A stretch of DNA of 64,000 nt from Deinococcus sp. JMULE3 (GCF_013337115.1 NZ_SGWE01000004.1:2611501-2675500); one strand, 5' to 3'. Numbered from the stretch's first letter, positions 41,768-53,818 are shown. Notes: generated by a model from the sequence alone, not told the origin. Numbers and translations are program-made.

Positions 41768-42456
41768 GCCTCGAAGCGGACCTGCGTCACCCGGTACTGC
41801 CCCTTCGCGGCGCTGCCCTGGAGGGTCAGCGTGGTGTACAGGTACCCGACGATGTGCCCGGCGAGGTCCACGGTGACCCGCTCGGTTCGTTCGCTCCTCT
41901 TTTCCCCGTCGGGACTCATGACGCGCTGCGCTGCGCCCAGTCGGGGTGTGGCCTTCAGCGCGGCGGGGGCGTTGCGGGTCAGCCAGCCACGCACCTCGGG
42001 ATTCAGGCTGCCGGGCAGGAGGGACTGGCCATTCACGACGAGCCGCCCGGGACCGACCTGCACGAGCTTCCCGTACGACGCGGCGGCTCTGAGGTCCGGT
42101 TGGGGAATCTCGCGGATCACGCCGTTGGCGACGGTCAGCACGCGGGTGAGGTCGCTGATTTCACTCATGACGTCGGCCTGTTTGGAGGTTAGCAGCAGTT
42201 CCGGGCGACCGTCGTTGTCCACGTCGCGCTGCTCGGCGAAGGTGTTGCGCGGGTCAAGCCGCCACTGCCGCTGCGTGAGGCTCACGCCCTGAAAGCGCAG
42301 GACGAAGCCGGTCAGGGGGCCGCTCGTGTCCGGGTCGAAGGGTTGCAGGGTGGTGATGGTCACGCCGGGCCGCTCGAGCAGGAGGGTCGTGGGTTGCGCG
42401 TGCGCGGTGCCGAGCAGGCTCAGGGTGGTCAGCAGGAGTCGGGCGGTGTGGGTCAT
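41746..42456 (-). CDS. hypothetical exported protein
   Basis: A 236-aa protein with signal peptide [20 protein letters not shown]. The segment [16 protein letters not shown] resembles an EF-hand-like or FG-GAP/VCBS-type calcium loop. No family was assigned. AAAGGA lies 7 nt before ATG 42456. The gene converges on the second Nudix gene with a 22-base overlap. Confidence 0.65.
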   Translation of the reverse strand: MTHTARLLLTTLSLLGTAHAQPTTLLLERPGVTITTLQPFDPDTSGPLTGFVLRFQGVSLTQRQWRLDPRNTFAEQRDVDNDGRPELLLTSKQADVMSEISDLTRVLTVANGVIREIPQPDLRAAASYGKLVQVGPGRLVVNGQSLLPGSLNPEVRGWLTRNAPAALKATPRLGAAQRVMSPDGEKRSERTERVTVDLAGHIVGYLYTTLTLQGSAAKGQYRVTQVRFEAYEIERG

Positions 42457-42596
42457 GGGTGGGTCCTTTGCCGTGTGGCGGGAGTGCTGACCGGAGCGTA
42501 CGGAACGGGTGGGACAGTTGCTGGGACACTTCGGCGCCCGTGAATGGTGACCTGCGGTGTTCCTACTTGATGAACACTTTTCACTGGCGATAGCTC

Positions 42597-42625
42597 CTTC
42601 CAACTGAAATACTTCCAGATGAAAT
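42597..42625. promoter_or_regulatory. tandem repeat at the marR start, operator candidate
   Basis: CTTCCAACTGAAAT (42597-42610) and CTTCCAGATGAAAT (42612-42625) match at 12 of 14 positions, 15 bp apart. The second covers the first base of the start codon region. It is a good site for self-repression by the MarR protein. Confidence 0.45.
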
Positions 42626-43106
42626 GAACGGAAGTCCTGCCCCCGCCCCCACCGCCCCGGTCATGGACGACCTGTACGGCCTCGTCCGGCTGATCCTGCG
42701 CTTCTCCCGGCGCCTCCACCACGTCCTGGACGACCCGCTGGAGACCGCGCTGGGCCTGAACACCAAGGAACTGCTGGTGCTGGCGACCATCATGGACGGC
42801 GCAGGCACCCCCGGCGCGGTCGCGCAGGCGCAGAACCTCCCCGCGCCCACCGTGACCCGCATGGTCACCAAACTCGTGCAGGCGGGTCTGGTGCGCCGCG
42901 TCAGCGACCCCGGCGACCTGCGCCTGCAACGCCTGGAACTCACGCCCGACGGGCAGGCCACCCGCGCCCGCACCCGCGCGGTCGCGCAGGACATCGTCCA
43001 CGCGCACTTCGGGCACCTGCCCCCCGAACGCGTGCAGGCGGCGCTGGCCGCGCTGGCCGATCTGGACGCCGCCCTGCACGCCCCCACCACAGGAGAGCCG
43101 CAATGA
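42624..43106 (+). CDS. MarR family transcriptional regulator
   Basis: The 160-aa protein has the MarR winged helix ([51 protein letters not shown]). It likely represses itself and the transporter gene, which starts on its stop codon (ATGA), and releases when a drug-like ligand binds. Tandem 14-bp repeats lie at its start. Confidence 0.9.
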   Translation: MNGSPAPAPTAPVMDDLYGLVRLILRFSRRLHHVLDDPLETALGLNTKELLVLATIMDGAGTPGAVAQAQNLPAPTVTRMVTKLVQAGLVRRVSDPGDLRLQRLELTPDGQATRARTRAVAQDIVHAHFGHLPPERVQAALAALADLDAALHAPTTGEPQ

Positions 43107-44716
43107 CCCCCGCCCCCACCCACAGCGGCCTGAACGAACGGGAGAAGATCCTCGCGTTCGTCGGCATCCTGACCGTGCTGTTCCTGTCCAGCCTGAACCT
43201 CACGGTCGTCGGCAGCGCCATGCCGCGCGTCATCAGCGACCTGGGCGGCTTCCACCTGTACGCCTGGGCGTTCACCGCGTACTCGCTGGCGACCACCATC
43301 ACCATTCCCATCGTCGGCACCATCAGCGACCGCTACGGGCGCCGACCGCTGATCCTGCTCGGCATCGCCGTGTTCACCCTCGGCAGCGTGCTGCTGGGCT
43401 TCGTGCAGAACATGGAACAGCTGATCATCCTGCGCGCCGTGCAGGGCATCGGCGGCGGCACCCTGATGGCCATGAGTTTCACCGCCATCGCCGACCTGTT
43501 CACGCCCATCGAACGCGGCCGCTACCAGGGCTACACCGGCGCCGTGTGGGGCGTCAGCTCCGTCGTCGGGCCGCTCGTGGGCGGGTTCCTGACCGATCAC
43601 CTGGGCTGGCGCAGCGTGTTCTTCGTGAACCTGCCCTTCGCGCTGCTCGCCGCGTTCTTCATCTGGCGGTACTTCCGCCTGCCCGCCCCCGGCGGACGCG
43701 GGCACTTCGACGCGCCCGGCGCGCTGCTGCTGGGTGCGTCCGTCACCACCCTCACGCTGGCCCTGTCGTGGGGCGGCGGCACGTACGCCTGGGGCAGCGC
43801 GATCATCCTCGGCCTGCTGGCCGCCACCCTGGTCACCTTCGGTGCGTACGCGTGGCACAGCGCCCGCCAGGAACGCCCCATCCTCGACCTGCGTCTCCTG
43901 AAGGACCGCGGCATCGCCATCGCGTCCCTCGCGGGCTTCCTGACCAGTGCCGGCATGTACGCCGCGATCCTGTACCTCCCGCTGTACATGCAGGGCGTGC
44001 GCGGCAGCAGCGCCAGCGGCAGCGGTCTGGCTCTCGCGCCGCTGATGTTCGGCATGATCCTGACCAGTACCCTCAGCGGGCAGGTCGTCAGCCGCACCGG
44101 GCGCTACAAGACCCTCATCCTGGCGGGCGGAATCGTCGCCACGGTCGCCCTGCTGCTCGCCACCACGCTCGGCACCGGCACGCCCATCCTGATCGCCGTG
44201 GGCATCATGGTCCTGCTGGGCCTGGGCCTGGGTCCCGTGAACAGTCAGCTGACCCTGGCCGTGCAGAACGCCGCGCCGCGCGAGCAGCTGGGCAGCGCCA
44301 CCAGCGGCAACCAGTTCTTCCGGCAGATCGGCGGGACCCTCGCCGTCAGCCTGTTCGGCGCGCTCGTGAACGCCCACCTGAACGCCAACCTCGCCGCGCA
44401 ACTGCCCGACGCCGCCCGAACCCTCCCGGCCCCCGTGCAGGACGCCATCGCCAACCCGAACCTCCTGACCAGCCCGCAGGCCACCGAGCAGCTTGGCGCG
44501 GGCCTGAGCCGACTGGGCGACGCGAACCTGCTCCAGCCCATCCTCGACGCCCTGCGCGGCGTCATGGCAGGCGCCATTGATCAGGTGTTCCTGGTATCCG
44601 CCGTGCTCGTGGGCCTCGCGTTCCTGGCGACCATCGCCCTGCCCGAACGCCCCCTGAAAGGCCGCGCCGGACTCGCCCCCCGCGCGCAGGACCTGGAAGC
44701 CAGCGCCACCGACTGA
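43103..44716 (+). CDS. MFS drug exporter, 14-helix DHA2 type
   Basis: The 537-aa protein is an EmrB/QacA-type proton antiporter: [18 protein letters not shown] in helix 1, [18 protein letters not shown] (motif A), [19 protein letters not shown], and [18 protein letters not shown] (motif C). About 14 hydrophobic helices are present. It is translationally coupled to the MarR gene. The substrate is unknown. Confidence 0.93.
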   Translation: MTPAPTHSGLNEREKILAFVGILTVLFLSSLNLTVVGSAMPRVISDLGGFHLYAWAFTAYSLATTITIPIVGTISDRYGRRPLILLGIAVFTLGSVLLGFVQNMEQLIILRAVQGIGGGTLMAMSFTAIADLFTPIERGRYQGYTGAVWGVSSVVGPLVGGFLTDHLGWRSVFFVNLPFALLAAFFIWRYFRLPAPGGRGHFDAPGALLLGASVTTLTLALSWGGGTYAWGSAIILGLLAATLVTFGAYAWHSARQERPILDLRLLKDRGIAIASLAGFLTSAGMYAAILYLPLYMQGVRGSSASGSGLALAPLMFGMILTSTLSGQVVSRTGRYKTLILAGGIVATVALLLATTLGTGTPILIAVGIMVLLGLGLGPVNSQLTLAVQNAAPREQLGSATSGNQFFRQIGGTLAVSLFGALVNAHLNANLAAQLPDAARTLPAPVQDAIANPNLLTSPQATEQLGAGLSRLGDANLLQPILDALRGVMAGAIDQVFLVSAVLVGLAFLATIALPERPLKGRAGLAPRAQDLEASATD

Positions 44717-44723
44717 AGCGGGC

Positions 44724-44781
44724 TTGTGGAGTGCAGGTTGTGGGAAGAAACCCCTGCCTGCACCCCACACCCCACATCCCC
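44724..44781. repeat. heptamer repeat copy 6 with inverted arms
   Basis: GTGCAGGTTGTGGG and CCTGCCTGCACCCCAC form imperfect arms between the MFS and comEC genes, which converge. It probably doubles as a terminator. Confidence 0.5.
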
Positions 44782-46920
<2,139 letters not shown>

Positions 46921-46967
46921 CGCCGGAACCGGCCACGGCAGGCTGCCCGCTTGGGGCCGGGGCGAGT

Positions 46968-47519
46968 TCAGAACGACACCAGCGGTTCCAGCGATTTCAG
47001 CGCCGCTGGCCCGATGCCCTTCACGCGGTCCAGGTCCGCCAGCGACCGGTAGGGGCGGCCCGCCACGATTCTTGAGGCCAGCGCCGGACCGACCTTCGGC
47101 AGGGCCTCCAGTTGCTCCAGGCTGGCCGAGTTCAGGTTCACCCGACCCGAGATCAGCGGCGTGATGCTGCTCGTGGTGGGGTAGACCGGCGCCTCCGGCG
47201 TGGCAGATGCAGGCGAGGTCGCCGCCGGTGAGGTCGCAACGGGCAGCGCCGCGCGGGTCACGGTCGGCACGCGCGGCTGCGGGACCAGCGCCGGAACCAG
47301 CGTGAACGCCGCCGAGAGCAGCACCGCGCCGCCCAGCACGAGCGTCCAGGGGTCCAGCCCGGGCAGGCGGGGCGCGGCAGGCAGACGGGACAGCGGCTCA
47401 TGGGGTGCCGGTCTGGCTGGCGCCGCCCGGGACACGGGAGACGCGGCGTGCCGTCCCGCGTCCCGCTCGGGCACGGACGGGTCAGCCGGGTGAGGAGTCG
47501 CCACCTCGGTGCTGGGCAT
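46968..47519 (-). CDS. comEA: ComEA-like DNA receptor for transformation
   Basis: The 183-aa protein has a Pro/Ala-rich N-terminus, one membrane helix (about 58-80), a Ser/Thr/Ala/Pro linker and a C-terminal helix-hairpin-helix domain ([35 protein letters not shown]). It binds incoming DNA and hands it to ComEC. TAAGCT lies 6 nt before ATG 47519. Confidence 0.93.
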   Translation of the reverse strand: MPSTEVATPHPADPSVPERDAGRHAASPVSRAAPARPAPHEPLSRLPAAPRLPGLDPWTLVLGGAVLLSAAFTLVPALVPQPRVPTVTRAALPVATSPAATSPASATPEAPVYPTTSSITPLISGRVNLNSASLEQLEALPKVGPALASRIVAGRPYRSLADLDRVKGIGPAALKSLEPLVSF

Positions 47520-47567
47520 GCGGTCAGCTTAGAAGTCTGTCAGGGGGCGCGCTGCCTCATCTGCCCT

Positions 47568-47689
47568 TTGCCCTGCGGGCGGACGACATGCTATATTCCC
47601 GGAGTTTGCCTCCCGAGGGAGGCGTTCCCGCGTGACGCTGCGCGCCCGGTCAGCAGACCGGCAGCTCCGCGAGACAAGAGGAGAGCACC
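47568..47689 (+). promoter_or_regulatory. promoter and leader of the rpmH operon
   Basis: The -35 TTGCCC (47568-47573) and -10 TATATT (47592-47597) have an 18-bp spacer. The leader of about 85 nt holds two hairpins, GCCTCCC/GGGAGGC (47608-47623) and CCGGTC-AGCA-GACCGG (47646-47661), then GAGGAG before ATG 47690. Growth-linked or feedback control is possible. Confidence 0.65.
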
Positions 47690-47833
47690 ATGAAGCGTAC
47701 CTACCAGCCCAACAACCGCAAGCGCGCCAAGACCCACGGCTTCCGCGCCCGCATGAAGACCAAGTCCGGCCGTAACATCCTCGCGCGTCGCCGCGCCAAG
47801 GGCCGTCACCAGCTCACCGTCGCCGACGAGTAA
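47690..47833 (+). CDS. rpmH: ribosomal protein bL34
   Basis: A 47-aa basic ribosomal protein of the large subunit: [19 protein letters not shown] then [20 protein letters not shown]. The Shine-Dalgarno GAGGAG lies close to ATG 47690. It is the first gene of the rpmH-rnpA-yidD-yidC operon, whose order is conserved in bacteria. dnaA, often upstream of rpmH, is replaced by comEA here. Confidence 0.97.
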   Translation: MKRTYQPNNRKRAKTHGFRARMKTKSGRNILARRRAKGRHQLTVADE

Positions 47834-47906
47834 GCTCCCACCCGGAGCGGCCCTCATCGCACAGACTGATCCCCCCAGCGCCACCCAGGAACGGCCCCGC
47901 CGTCCG

Positions 47907-48407
47907 GTGGCGCTGGACTCGTTACGGGGCGACCGGGAATTCCGCAAGGTCCGCGCCCACGGGCAGGCGATCCGCGACCCGCTGTTCACGCTGCGCGTCA
48001 CCGAGTACCGCCCCCGCCACGGGGAAACGTGGCGGCCCCGCGCGATCATCGGCATCGTCGTCAGCAAGAAGACCCTGAGGCGGGCCGTGGACCGCAACCG
48101 CGCCCGCCGCCGCGCCCGCGAGGCCCTGCGCACCCTGCCCGGCGGCCTTCCGGCCTGCCGCGCCATCCTGCTGCCCAACCCCGCCATCCTGGACGTGCCC
48201 TTCGCGGACCTCCAGGCGGCCCTGACACGCGCCCTGAACCGCGCGCCGGGACGGGGCGGCAAGGGCGGCAGTGGCAAGGGTGGCGGCCAGAAGGGCCAGG
48301 GGGGCGGGAACCCGCGCGGCGGCGGACGCGTACCTGCCCCCGTGCCCCCCGCCATTCAGCCCGCGCTAGACTCACCGGAACCCGACCCGCAGGGAGAACG
48401 CGCGTGA
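47907..48407 (+). CDS. rnpA: ribonuclease P protein component
   Basis: RnpA is the protein subunit of RNase P, which trims tRNA 5' ends. The 166-aa product has [40 protein letters not shown] and the RNA-binding arginines. After about residue 112 a Gly/Lys-rich tail ([20 protein letters not shown]) extends the usual 115-120 aa protein. The GTG start at 47907 lacks a clear Shine-Dalgarno. An ATC at 47856 with GGAG 9 nt upstream would add 17 residues. It overlaps yidD. Confidence 0.9.
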   Translation: MALDSLRGDREFRKVRAHGQAIRDPLFTLRVTEYRPRHGETWRPRAIIGIVVSKKTLRRAVDRNRARRRAREALRTLPGGLPACRAILLPNPAILDVPFADLQAALTRALNRAPGRGGKGGSGKGGGQKGQGGGNPRGGGRVPAPVPPAIQPALDSPEPDPQGERA

Positions 48408-48658
48408 ACGCGCCCCGCAAACTGATGGTCCGGGCCGTCCGTTCCTACCAGCAGCACCTCTCGCCCCGCAAGCCCGCGCCCACCTGCCGCTTCACCCCGA
48501 CCTGCTCGGAGTACGCTGCGCAGGCCATCGAGCGGCACGGCGCCGTGAAGGGCGGCTGGCTGGCCGCGTGGCGCATCATGCGCTGCAATCCCCTGGTGCC
48601 CGGCGGGTTCGACCCGGTCCCCGAGCACTTCCCCAAGAGGCAACCCCGAAACCCATGA
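48404..48658 (+). CDS. yidD: membrane protein insertion efficiency factor YidD
   Basis: The 84-aa product shows the YidD cysteine pattern: [20 protein letters not shown] followed by [19 protein letters not shown] and [17 protein letters not shown]. It supports membrane protein insertion beside YidC. GTG 48404 overlaps the rnpA stop, and its stop overlaps the yidC ATG. Confidence 0.95.
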   Translation: MNAPRKLMVRAVRSYQQHLSPRKPAPTCRFTPTCSEYAAQAIERHGAVKGGWLAAWRIMRCNPLVPGGFDPVPEHFPKRQPRNP

Positions 48659-50247
48659 AGACACGACACCTGCTTCCAATCGCCGCCCTGGGCGGCATGC
48701 TGCTGCTCAGCGGCTGCGGTCAGACCGGCCCGCTGCCCACCTTCGGGAAGGCCATCACGCCCGAGTGGATCAAGGCCGACTTCGACGGCCAGCCCGGCGA
48801 CGAGTACATCGCCACGAGCAACCTCCAGGACGTGGTGTTCAACGCCCGCGGCGAGATCATCGGCTGGTACGTCAAGGGCTACGCCGGCACCCCCTACATC
48901 AAGAAGCGGGCCGACGGTACCTACGACTTCAGTGCCCTGACCAACCAGAAGGGCATCGTGAACATGGTCGCCGGGCGCAAGGCGCTGGCCGTCGAGGACA
49001 AGGCCGCCGGACTCGACCCCGCGCAGAGCGCCGAGACGACCACCCCGACCGGCCTGACCACCGACATGGCCGCCAACCGGCAGGACGCCGTGTTCCGGTA
49101 CACGCAGGGCGGCGCGACCGTCACGAAGACCGTCACGCTGCACCCCCGCAACTTCAAGGTCGACCTGAAGACCGAGGTCACGGGCGGCTCCGAACGCGTG
49201 AACGTCCTGTTCCCGGGCCTCGGCAAGGCGGACAACCCGCGCGTGCAGGCGTACGCGCAGGGCGGCGCGCAGCCCGCCACCGTGCAGGGCAGCGGCACCC
49301 TGACCGTCGAGAACATCCAGTACGCCGCGCTGCAGGAGAACCCCAGCCAGGTCGCGCACGCCCTGATGGTCCTCCCACAGGGCGGCACGCAGGTGAACGC
49401 CACCCTGACCGGCGGAAGCCAGGGCCTCATCACGGCGTCCGTGCCCGCCAGCAGCACCCTGGAAATCTACGGCGGCAAGAACGAACTGATCCACCTGTAC
49501 CAGAGCGGCTACACCGACCTGCCCGGCCTGTTCAAACCGAACTTCTTCGGTCAGATCAGCCTGCTGATCGTGAAGCTCATGGAAGAGATGTACAAGCTGA
49601 TCGGCAACTGGGGACTGGTGCTGGTCCTCCTGACGATCCTGCTGCGCGCCATCATGTGGCCGCTGATGCAGGTGCAGGGCCGCACCACCGCCCGCATGCA
49701 GGTCATGCAGCCCAAGATCAAGGAAATTCAGGAGAAGTACAAAGACCGCAAGGACATGGACTCCCAGCGGGCCATGCAGGCCGAGATGGCCCAGCTGTAC
49801 AAGGACTACAACTTCAACCCGGCCGGGTGCTTCTCCACGTTCCTGCCGTTCCCGGTGCTGATCGCCCTGTGGTCCACCATCCGCAACTTCGAGTTCGACA
49901 GCGGCTTCCTGTGGCTCCCGGACCTCGCCATTCCCGACCCGTTCTACCTGCTGGCCCTGGTGTACCTCATCGTGAACATCGGGCAGCTGTACGTCATGAC
50001 CCGCAAGACCCCGGAGATGTTCCGCCAGCAGGCGTTCATCTACCTGATCTTCCTGTACTTCGCGCTGACCTTCCCGGCAGGCGTGACGATCTACATCATC
50101 CTGTCCACCCTGATCGGCATCGGGCAGCAGATCCTGATCAACAAGCAGGTCGAGAAGGAAACCGCCACCATCGGCCAGAAGGTCGAGAAGGCCCCTGCCC
50201 GTCCGGCCGCGAAGGCCAGCAAGACCATCGACGCGCCCAAGAAGTAA
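48655..50247 (+). CDS. yidC: membrane protein insertase YidC with lipobox
   Basis: YidC inserts and folds membrane proteins with or without Sec. The 530-aa product starts [20 protein letters not shown] followed by CGQ, so a lipobox (LSGC, Cys21) replaces the usual first helix. A large extracytoplasmic domain covers about residues 22-290. The conserved core follows: [61 protein letters not shown] and [21 protein letters not shown] terminator follows at 50261. Confidence 0.95.
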   Translation: MKTRHLLPIAALGGMLLLSGCGQTGPLPTFGKAITPEWIKADFDGQPGDEYIATSNLQDVVFNARGEIIGWYVKGYAGTPYIKKRADGTYDFSALTNQKGIVNMVAGRKALAVEDKAAGLDPAQSAETTTPTGLTTDMAANRQDAVFRYTQGGATVTKTVTLHPRNFKVDLKTEVTGGSERVNVLFPGLGKADNPRVQAYAQGGAQPATVQGSGTLTVENIQYAALQENPSQVAHALMVLPQGGTQVNATLTGGSQGLITASVPASSTLEIYGGKNELIHLYQSGYTDLPGLFKPNFFGQISLLIVKLMEEMYKLIGNWGLVLVLLTILLRAIMWPLMQVQGRTTARMQVMQPKIKEIQEKYKDRKDMDSQRAMQAEMAQLYKDYNFNPAGCFSTFLPFPVLIALWSTIRNFEFDSGFLWLPDLAIPDPFYLLALVYLIVNIGQLYVMTRKTPEMFRQQAFIYLIFLYFALTFPAGVTIYIILSTLIGIGQQILINKQVEKETATIGQKVEKAPARPAAKASKTIDAPKK

Positions 50248-50260
50248 GCCCCGTCGACAG

Positions 50261-50296
50261 AAAGCGCCCACCCCTGACTGCGGGTGGGCGCTTTTT
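50261..50296 (+). terminator. terminator of the rpmH-yidC operon
   Basis: AAAGCGCCCACCC (50261-50273) pairs with GGGTGGGCGCTTT (50282-50294) and is followed by a T run. It is the strongest intrinsic terminator in the window. Confidence 0.9.
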
Positions 50297-50306
50297 CTGG
50301 TGAGGT

Positions 50307-50633
50307 TCAGGCCTTGTCGCTGTCCGCTTTCGTGTCCGGGTCGGTCGTCGCGCCGCTGGCGGGCAGGCCGCCCTGCATGCTCCCGAACGACGTGGGGTTC
50401 ACGTCCGTGCCGCCCTGCGCGTCGGGGCGCGGGTCGGTGGTCAGGCTCACCTGCTGCGCCTGCGACGTGGTGTCCCCCGCGTCCGCGTTCGCGTCGCTGA
50501 CCCCGGTGTACTGCCCCTCGGTGGCGGCGTCCCCGGCGTACTTGGCCGTGCCCGTATTCCACTGCCCCTGATCGTTGATGGTCTCCTGCGAGACGTTCGC
50601 GTTCGCCTGCCCGTTCGGTCTGCCCTCTCCCAT
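50307..50633 (-). CDS. hydrophilic, probably disordered protein (108 aa)
   Basis: Rich in Gly, Asn, Asp, Gln, Ala and Thr, with no hydrophobic core or cysteine: MGEGRPNGQANANVSQETIN and GDAATEGQYTGVSDANADAG. It has no recognised family and looks like a hydrophilin, a class often tied to desiccation. GGAGG lies 5 nt before ATG 50633. It is followed or preceded by a similar small gene at 50717-50926 on the same strand. Confidence 0.6.
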   Translation of the reverse strand: MGEGRPNGQANANVSQETINDQGQWNTGTAKYAGDAATEGQYTGVSDANADAGDTTSQAQQVSLTTDPRPDAQGGTDVNPTSFGSMQGGLPASGATTDPDTKADSDKA

Positions 50634-50716
50634 GTGGTCCTCCTGGTGGTGCGCCGCGCGTCCCTGCGCGGACTCGAAGCTGCGTGTGGCGTGGTGCGGG
50701 TGTCCGACGGCGCGCG

Positions 50717-50926
50717 TCAGTGGTTGCGAATGCTGGGCTGCATGCCGTCGTTCGCGCCGGTCACGTCGTCCGGCGTCTGGTCGACCTGCCTGGCGTGTTC
50801 CTGCATGCCGGTCTTCTGCACGTCCTTGACGCTGCTCAGGTCGTCGGTGTCCTTGCTGCCGCCCTGGGGACTGCGTTGGTCCTGTGCGGGGTGATTCTCG
50901 GCCGGGTTCGTGTCACGCTCGTTCAT
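50717..50926 (-). CDS. hydrophilic, probably disordered protein (69 aa)
   Basis: MNERDTNPAENHPAQDQRSP opens a protein with no hydrophobic stretch and many D, Q, N, K and S residues. A perfect AGGAGGT lies 6 nt before ATG 50926, one of the best ribosome sites in the window, so high expression is likely. The 108-aa gene follows 83 bp downstream, and the two may form one unit. No function is known. Confidence 0.6.
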   Translation of the reverse strand: MNERDTNPAENHPAQDQRSPQGGSKDTDDLSSVKDVQKTGMQEHARQVDQTPDDVTGANDGMQPSIRNH

Positions 50927-51120
50927 CGGGAAACCTCCTGTACGAAGTGGGGACGGGCGGCCGTGCCCGTCAGCGTGAGCTGGCGGGGTGCCAGGGCGAC
51001 TGCTGGCCCTGGCTGGCCGGAAGGCTGATGTGCCCGCTTACCCTACCGCCGCGCCCGCCGGTCGGGGCGAGTGCGGCGTTCATGCAGGGTTGGGCGTTCG
51101 CGCGCCCAGCCTCCGTCCGG

Positions 51121-51576
51121 TCACCGAGGTCCGGTCGTGCCGAAGGTCGCCTCCAGGCCCGCCGCGAGTTGCTCCTTCTCCTGCGCGTTCAGGCGGGCTT
51201 CCGGGTGCAGGGGCAGATAGGTGGGTTCGGGCATGCCGCCCGACCGCACCTCCTTGGCGGCCTCGTCGGCATCCCGCCCGAAGCCGGGGACGTTCACGTT
51301 GAATTTGCTGCGGCCCTCGTCCACGTGCCGCTGAACCAGCCACGAGATGGGCGCCACGTTGCTGTACCAGGGCCACACGGTCGCGTGACTGTGGCAGTCC
51401 GCGCAGGCCCGCGTGAACAGCGCCTCGGTCTGCGGGCTGTCCCACTTCGGCTGGGCCTGCACGGTGGGATTGGCGTGCGCCCGGCCATACGGCACGAGTT
51501 GCGCGACGACGAACAGGCCGACGAGCCCCAGCAGCACGCGGGGCAGAAGGGGACGGCGGGCAGGATTCAGTCTCAT
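51121..51576 (-). CDS. haem-binding domain protein (c-type)
   Basis: A 151-aa protein with one N-terminal helix (about 12-30) and a CADCHSHAT motif, the CxxCH haem c attachment site, followed by WPWYSNVAPISWLVQRHVDE. This arrangement matches the haem-binding domain family PF14376. It faces outward from the membrane and may carry electrons. It precedes the metal ATPase gene's 3' end with 129 bp between. Confidence 0.82.
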   Translation of the reverse strand: MRLNPARRPLLPRVLLGLVGLFVVAQLVPYGRAHANPTVQAQPKWDSPQTEALFTRACADCHSHATVWPWYSNVAPISWLVQRHVDEGRSKFNVNVPGFGRDADEAAKEVRSGGMPEPTYLPLHPEARLNAQEKEQLAAGLEATFGTTGPR

Positions 51577-51705
51577 GGGGCCTCCGGGAAACGCTTCGGT
51601 CTTCAGCGTCGGGGGGTCAGGCCGCGCCGGGATGTGTCTCGACCTGCGGGAACCTTTAAGGGCGCGGTCCCCACTGCCTCCCGCGCCCCGTGTCCTGCCT
51701 CCCCT

Positions 51706-53622
51706 TTACACCCGGTGGCGCAGCAGGCGCAGGCCCATGAATACGACGAACACCGTGCCGCCCTCGTGCGCCAGGACGCCCAGCGGGAGCGGCACTTTGC
51801 CTGCCACGGCGAGCGGCGCGACGATCAGGATCACGCCGAACGCGAAGACCAGATTGGTGATGACGGTGCGCCGCGCGTCCCGGGCCAGCCTGACCGCGCC
51901 CGCCAGCCGCCCGAGGTCGTTCTGCATCAGGACCACGTCCGCACTCTCGATGGCGACGTCGGTGCCGGACGCGACCGCCACGCCCAGGTCGGCGCGGGCC
52001 AGGGCGGGCGCGTCGTTCACGCCGTCGCCGACCATGGCGACCGGGCCGGGCAGCTCGCCGATCAGGCGCAGCTTGTCCTCGGGCAGCAGACCCGCGCGGA
52101 ACTCACTGAGGCCGACCTCAGCGGCCACGCTGCGGGCGACCTCCTCGCGGTCGCCGGTCAGCATGACGCGGTGCGCGACGCCGCTGGCCTTCAGGGCGTC
52201 CAGCGCGGCGCGGATGTCGGGCCGCAGGGCGTCCGCGACGCCCATCACGCCAGTCACGTGCGGGCCGACGCCCACGATGACGCTGCTGCTCCCGCGCGCG
52301 CCCAGGTCACTCAGGGCTGCCTGCTGCGTGGCGTCCAGCGTGGCACCCTGCCGGTCCGCGAGGCGGACGTTCCCCGCCCACGCGACCTGCCCGTCCGGCA
52401 GGCGCGCCTCGATGCCGTGCCCGGGAATCGCCTGCGCGTCCGTGACGGTCAGCGGCGTCACGCCGCGGTCACGGGCGGCGGTGACGATGGCCTGCGCGAT
52501 GGGGTGCTCGCTGTGCGCTTCCAGTCCGGCGGCCAGCGCCAGTGCCTGCCCCTCGTCGTCCGCGTGCACGGCGGTCAGGGTCATGCGGGCCTGGGTCAGC
52601 GTGCCGGTCTTGTCGAACGCGACGGTCTGCACGCCCGCCAGGGCGTCCATGGCGGCGCTGCTCTTGAACAGCACCCCGGCGCGCGCGGCGGCCGCCATCG
52701 CCGAGAGCATCACGGCGGGCGTGCTGATCACCACGGCGCAGGGGCTGGCGACCACCATGAACGTCATGGCGCGGTACCACGCGTCGTCCACGCTCAGGCC
52801 GAACCCGAAGCGCAGCAGGGCGTACACGGCGGGCACGAGGGCCAGCACGATCATCGCGTACGGGCTCTCCCAGCGTTCGGTGAGGCTCTCGGTGCGGCTC
52901 TTCTGCGTCTGAGCCTGCTCCATCAGGCCCACCAGCCGTGCCAGGGTGCTCTCGCCCGCCGGGCGGATCACTTCGGCTTCCACGCTGCCGTTCAGGTTCA
53001 CGGTGCCGGAGGCCAGCTCCGCGCCGGGGGCCTTGTCCACCGGGACGCTCTCGCCCGTGATGGGGCTCTCGTCCACGCTCGTCTGGCCCTTCACGACCCG
53101 CGCGTCGGCGGCGACCCGCTCGCCGGGCCGCACGACGAGCAGGTCCCCGATGCGGATCTCGCCCAGCTCGCACCATTTCTCCACGCCGTCCCGGCGGACG
53201 GTCGCGCCCTCCGGGTTCAGGTTCATCAGGGCCTGGATGGCGCTGGACGTGCGGCCCATCGCCCAGTCCTGCAGGGTGTTGCTCAGGCTGAACAGAAAGA
53301 GGAGGATCGCGCCGTCCGCCGCCTGCCCGATGCTCGCCGCGCCCAGGGCCGCGAGGACCATCAGCAGGTCCACGTCCAGTTTGCGTTCCACGAACAGCGA
53401 GTGCAGCGCCTCGCGCCCGGCGGGAATGCCGCCCGCCAGGAACGCCGTGACGTACCCCGCCCACTGCAGGGCCGGGAGGTGCAGGAGGTACTGCCCGGTC
53501 AGGCCCAGGAGGAGGCCCGCCAGGGTCAGGGCGGTCAGGGTGACGGCGCGGCGCAGCTCGGGGGACATCGTGAAGCGCGCCTCGGGCCGGGCGCTCGGGG
53601 AGGTGAGGGTCTGGGTGGTCAC
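51706..53622 (-). CDS. P1B-4-type metal-transporting ATPase
   Basis: The 638-aa pump has TGES in SPITGESVPVD, the SPC membrane motif in VVASPCAVVISTPAV, the phosphorylated Asp in AFDKTGTLT, the HP motif in SEHPIAQAI and GDGVNDAPALA. SPC together with HEGGT in the last helices marks subgroup P1B-4, which exports cobalt, iron or related divalent metals. No N-terminal metal-binding domain is present. GTG 53622 is chosen because GGAGG lies 6 nt before it. Confidence 0.9.
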   Translation of the reverse strand: MTTQTLTSPSARPEARFTMSPELRRAVTLTALTLAGLLLGLTGQYLLHLPALQWAGYVTAFLAGGIPAGREALHSLFVERKLDVDLLMVLAALGAASIGQAADGAILLFLFSLSNTLQDWAMGRTSSAIQALMNLNPEGATVRRDGVEKWCELGEIRIGDLLVVRPGERVAADARVVKGQTSVDESPITGESVPVDKAPGAELASGTVNLNGSVEAEVIRPAGESTLARLVGLMEQAQTQKSRTESLTERWESPYAMIVLALVPAVYALLRFGFGLSVDDAWYRAMTFMVVASPCAVVISTPAVMLSAMAAAARAGVLFKSSAAMDALAGVQTVAFDKTGTLTQARMTLTAVHADDEGQALALAAGLEAHSEHPIAQAIVTAARDRGVTPLTVTDAQAIPGHGIEARLPDGQVAWAGNVRLADRQGATLDATQQAALSDLGARGSSSVIVGVGPHVTGVMGVADALRPDIRAALDALKASGVAHRVMLTGDREEVARSVAAEVGLSEFRAGLLPEDKLRLIGELPGPVAMVGDGVNDAPALARADLGVAVASGTDVAIESADVVLMQNDLGRLAGAVRLARDARRTVITNLVFAFGVILIVAPLAVAGKVPLPLGVLAHEGGTVFVVFMGLRLLRHRV

Positions 53623-53670
53623 GGGGAGCCTCCGGGGTGGGGGAGAGGGACGATCCTCCTTAATAGGAAG

Positions 53671-53690
53671 GATTCTCAATAAGAGGATTC
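53671..53690. promoter_or_regulatory. AT-rich dyad upstream of the metal ATPase
   Basis: GATTCTCAATAAGAGGATTC, flanked by a second AT core (TTAATAGG), lies 50-70 bp before the ATPase start, in otherwise GC-rich DNA. It could bind a metal regulator of the Fur/PerR or MerR kind; which is unknown. Confidence 0.35.
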
Positions 53691-53818
53691 TACTCCCCCC
53701 GCCCCCCGAACTCAACGCAGAACACCCACCGGAATGCTCGGCAATCCCAGCCGCCCGACAGAAGAAAACCGCCCCCTCCCACGCGGGAAGAAGGCGGCCC
53801 TCACGGCACGGCTAACGG

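Noticed and set aside
47520..47689. oriC or dnaA region next to rpmH
   Set aside because: No DnaA gene or clear DnaA box cluster is seen; the region is the rpmH promoter and leader, and comEA lies upstream.
47690..47907. Thermus-like overlap of rnpA with rpmH
   Set aside because: The rnpA frame has stops at 47691-47693 and 47754-47756 inside rpmH, so rnpA cannot begin upstream of rpmH.
50884..53682. Long plus-strand open frame over the metal ATPase
   Set aside because: It is Arg/Gly/His-rich antisense of a clear P-type ATPase gene.
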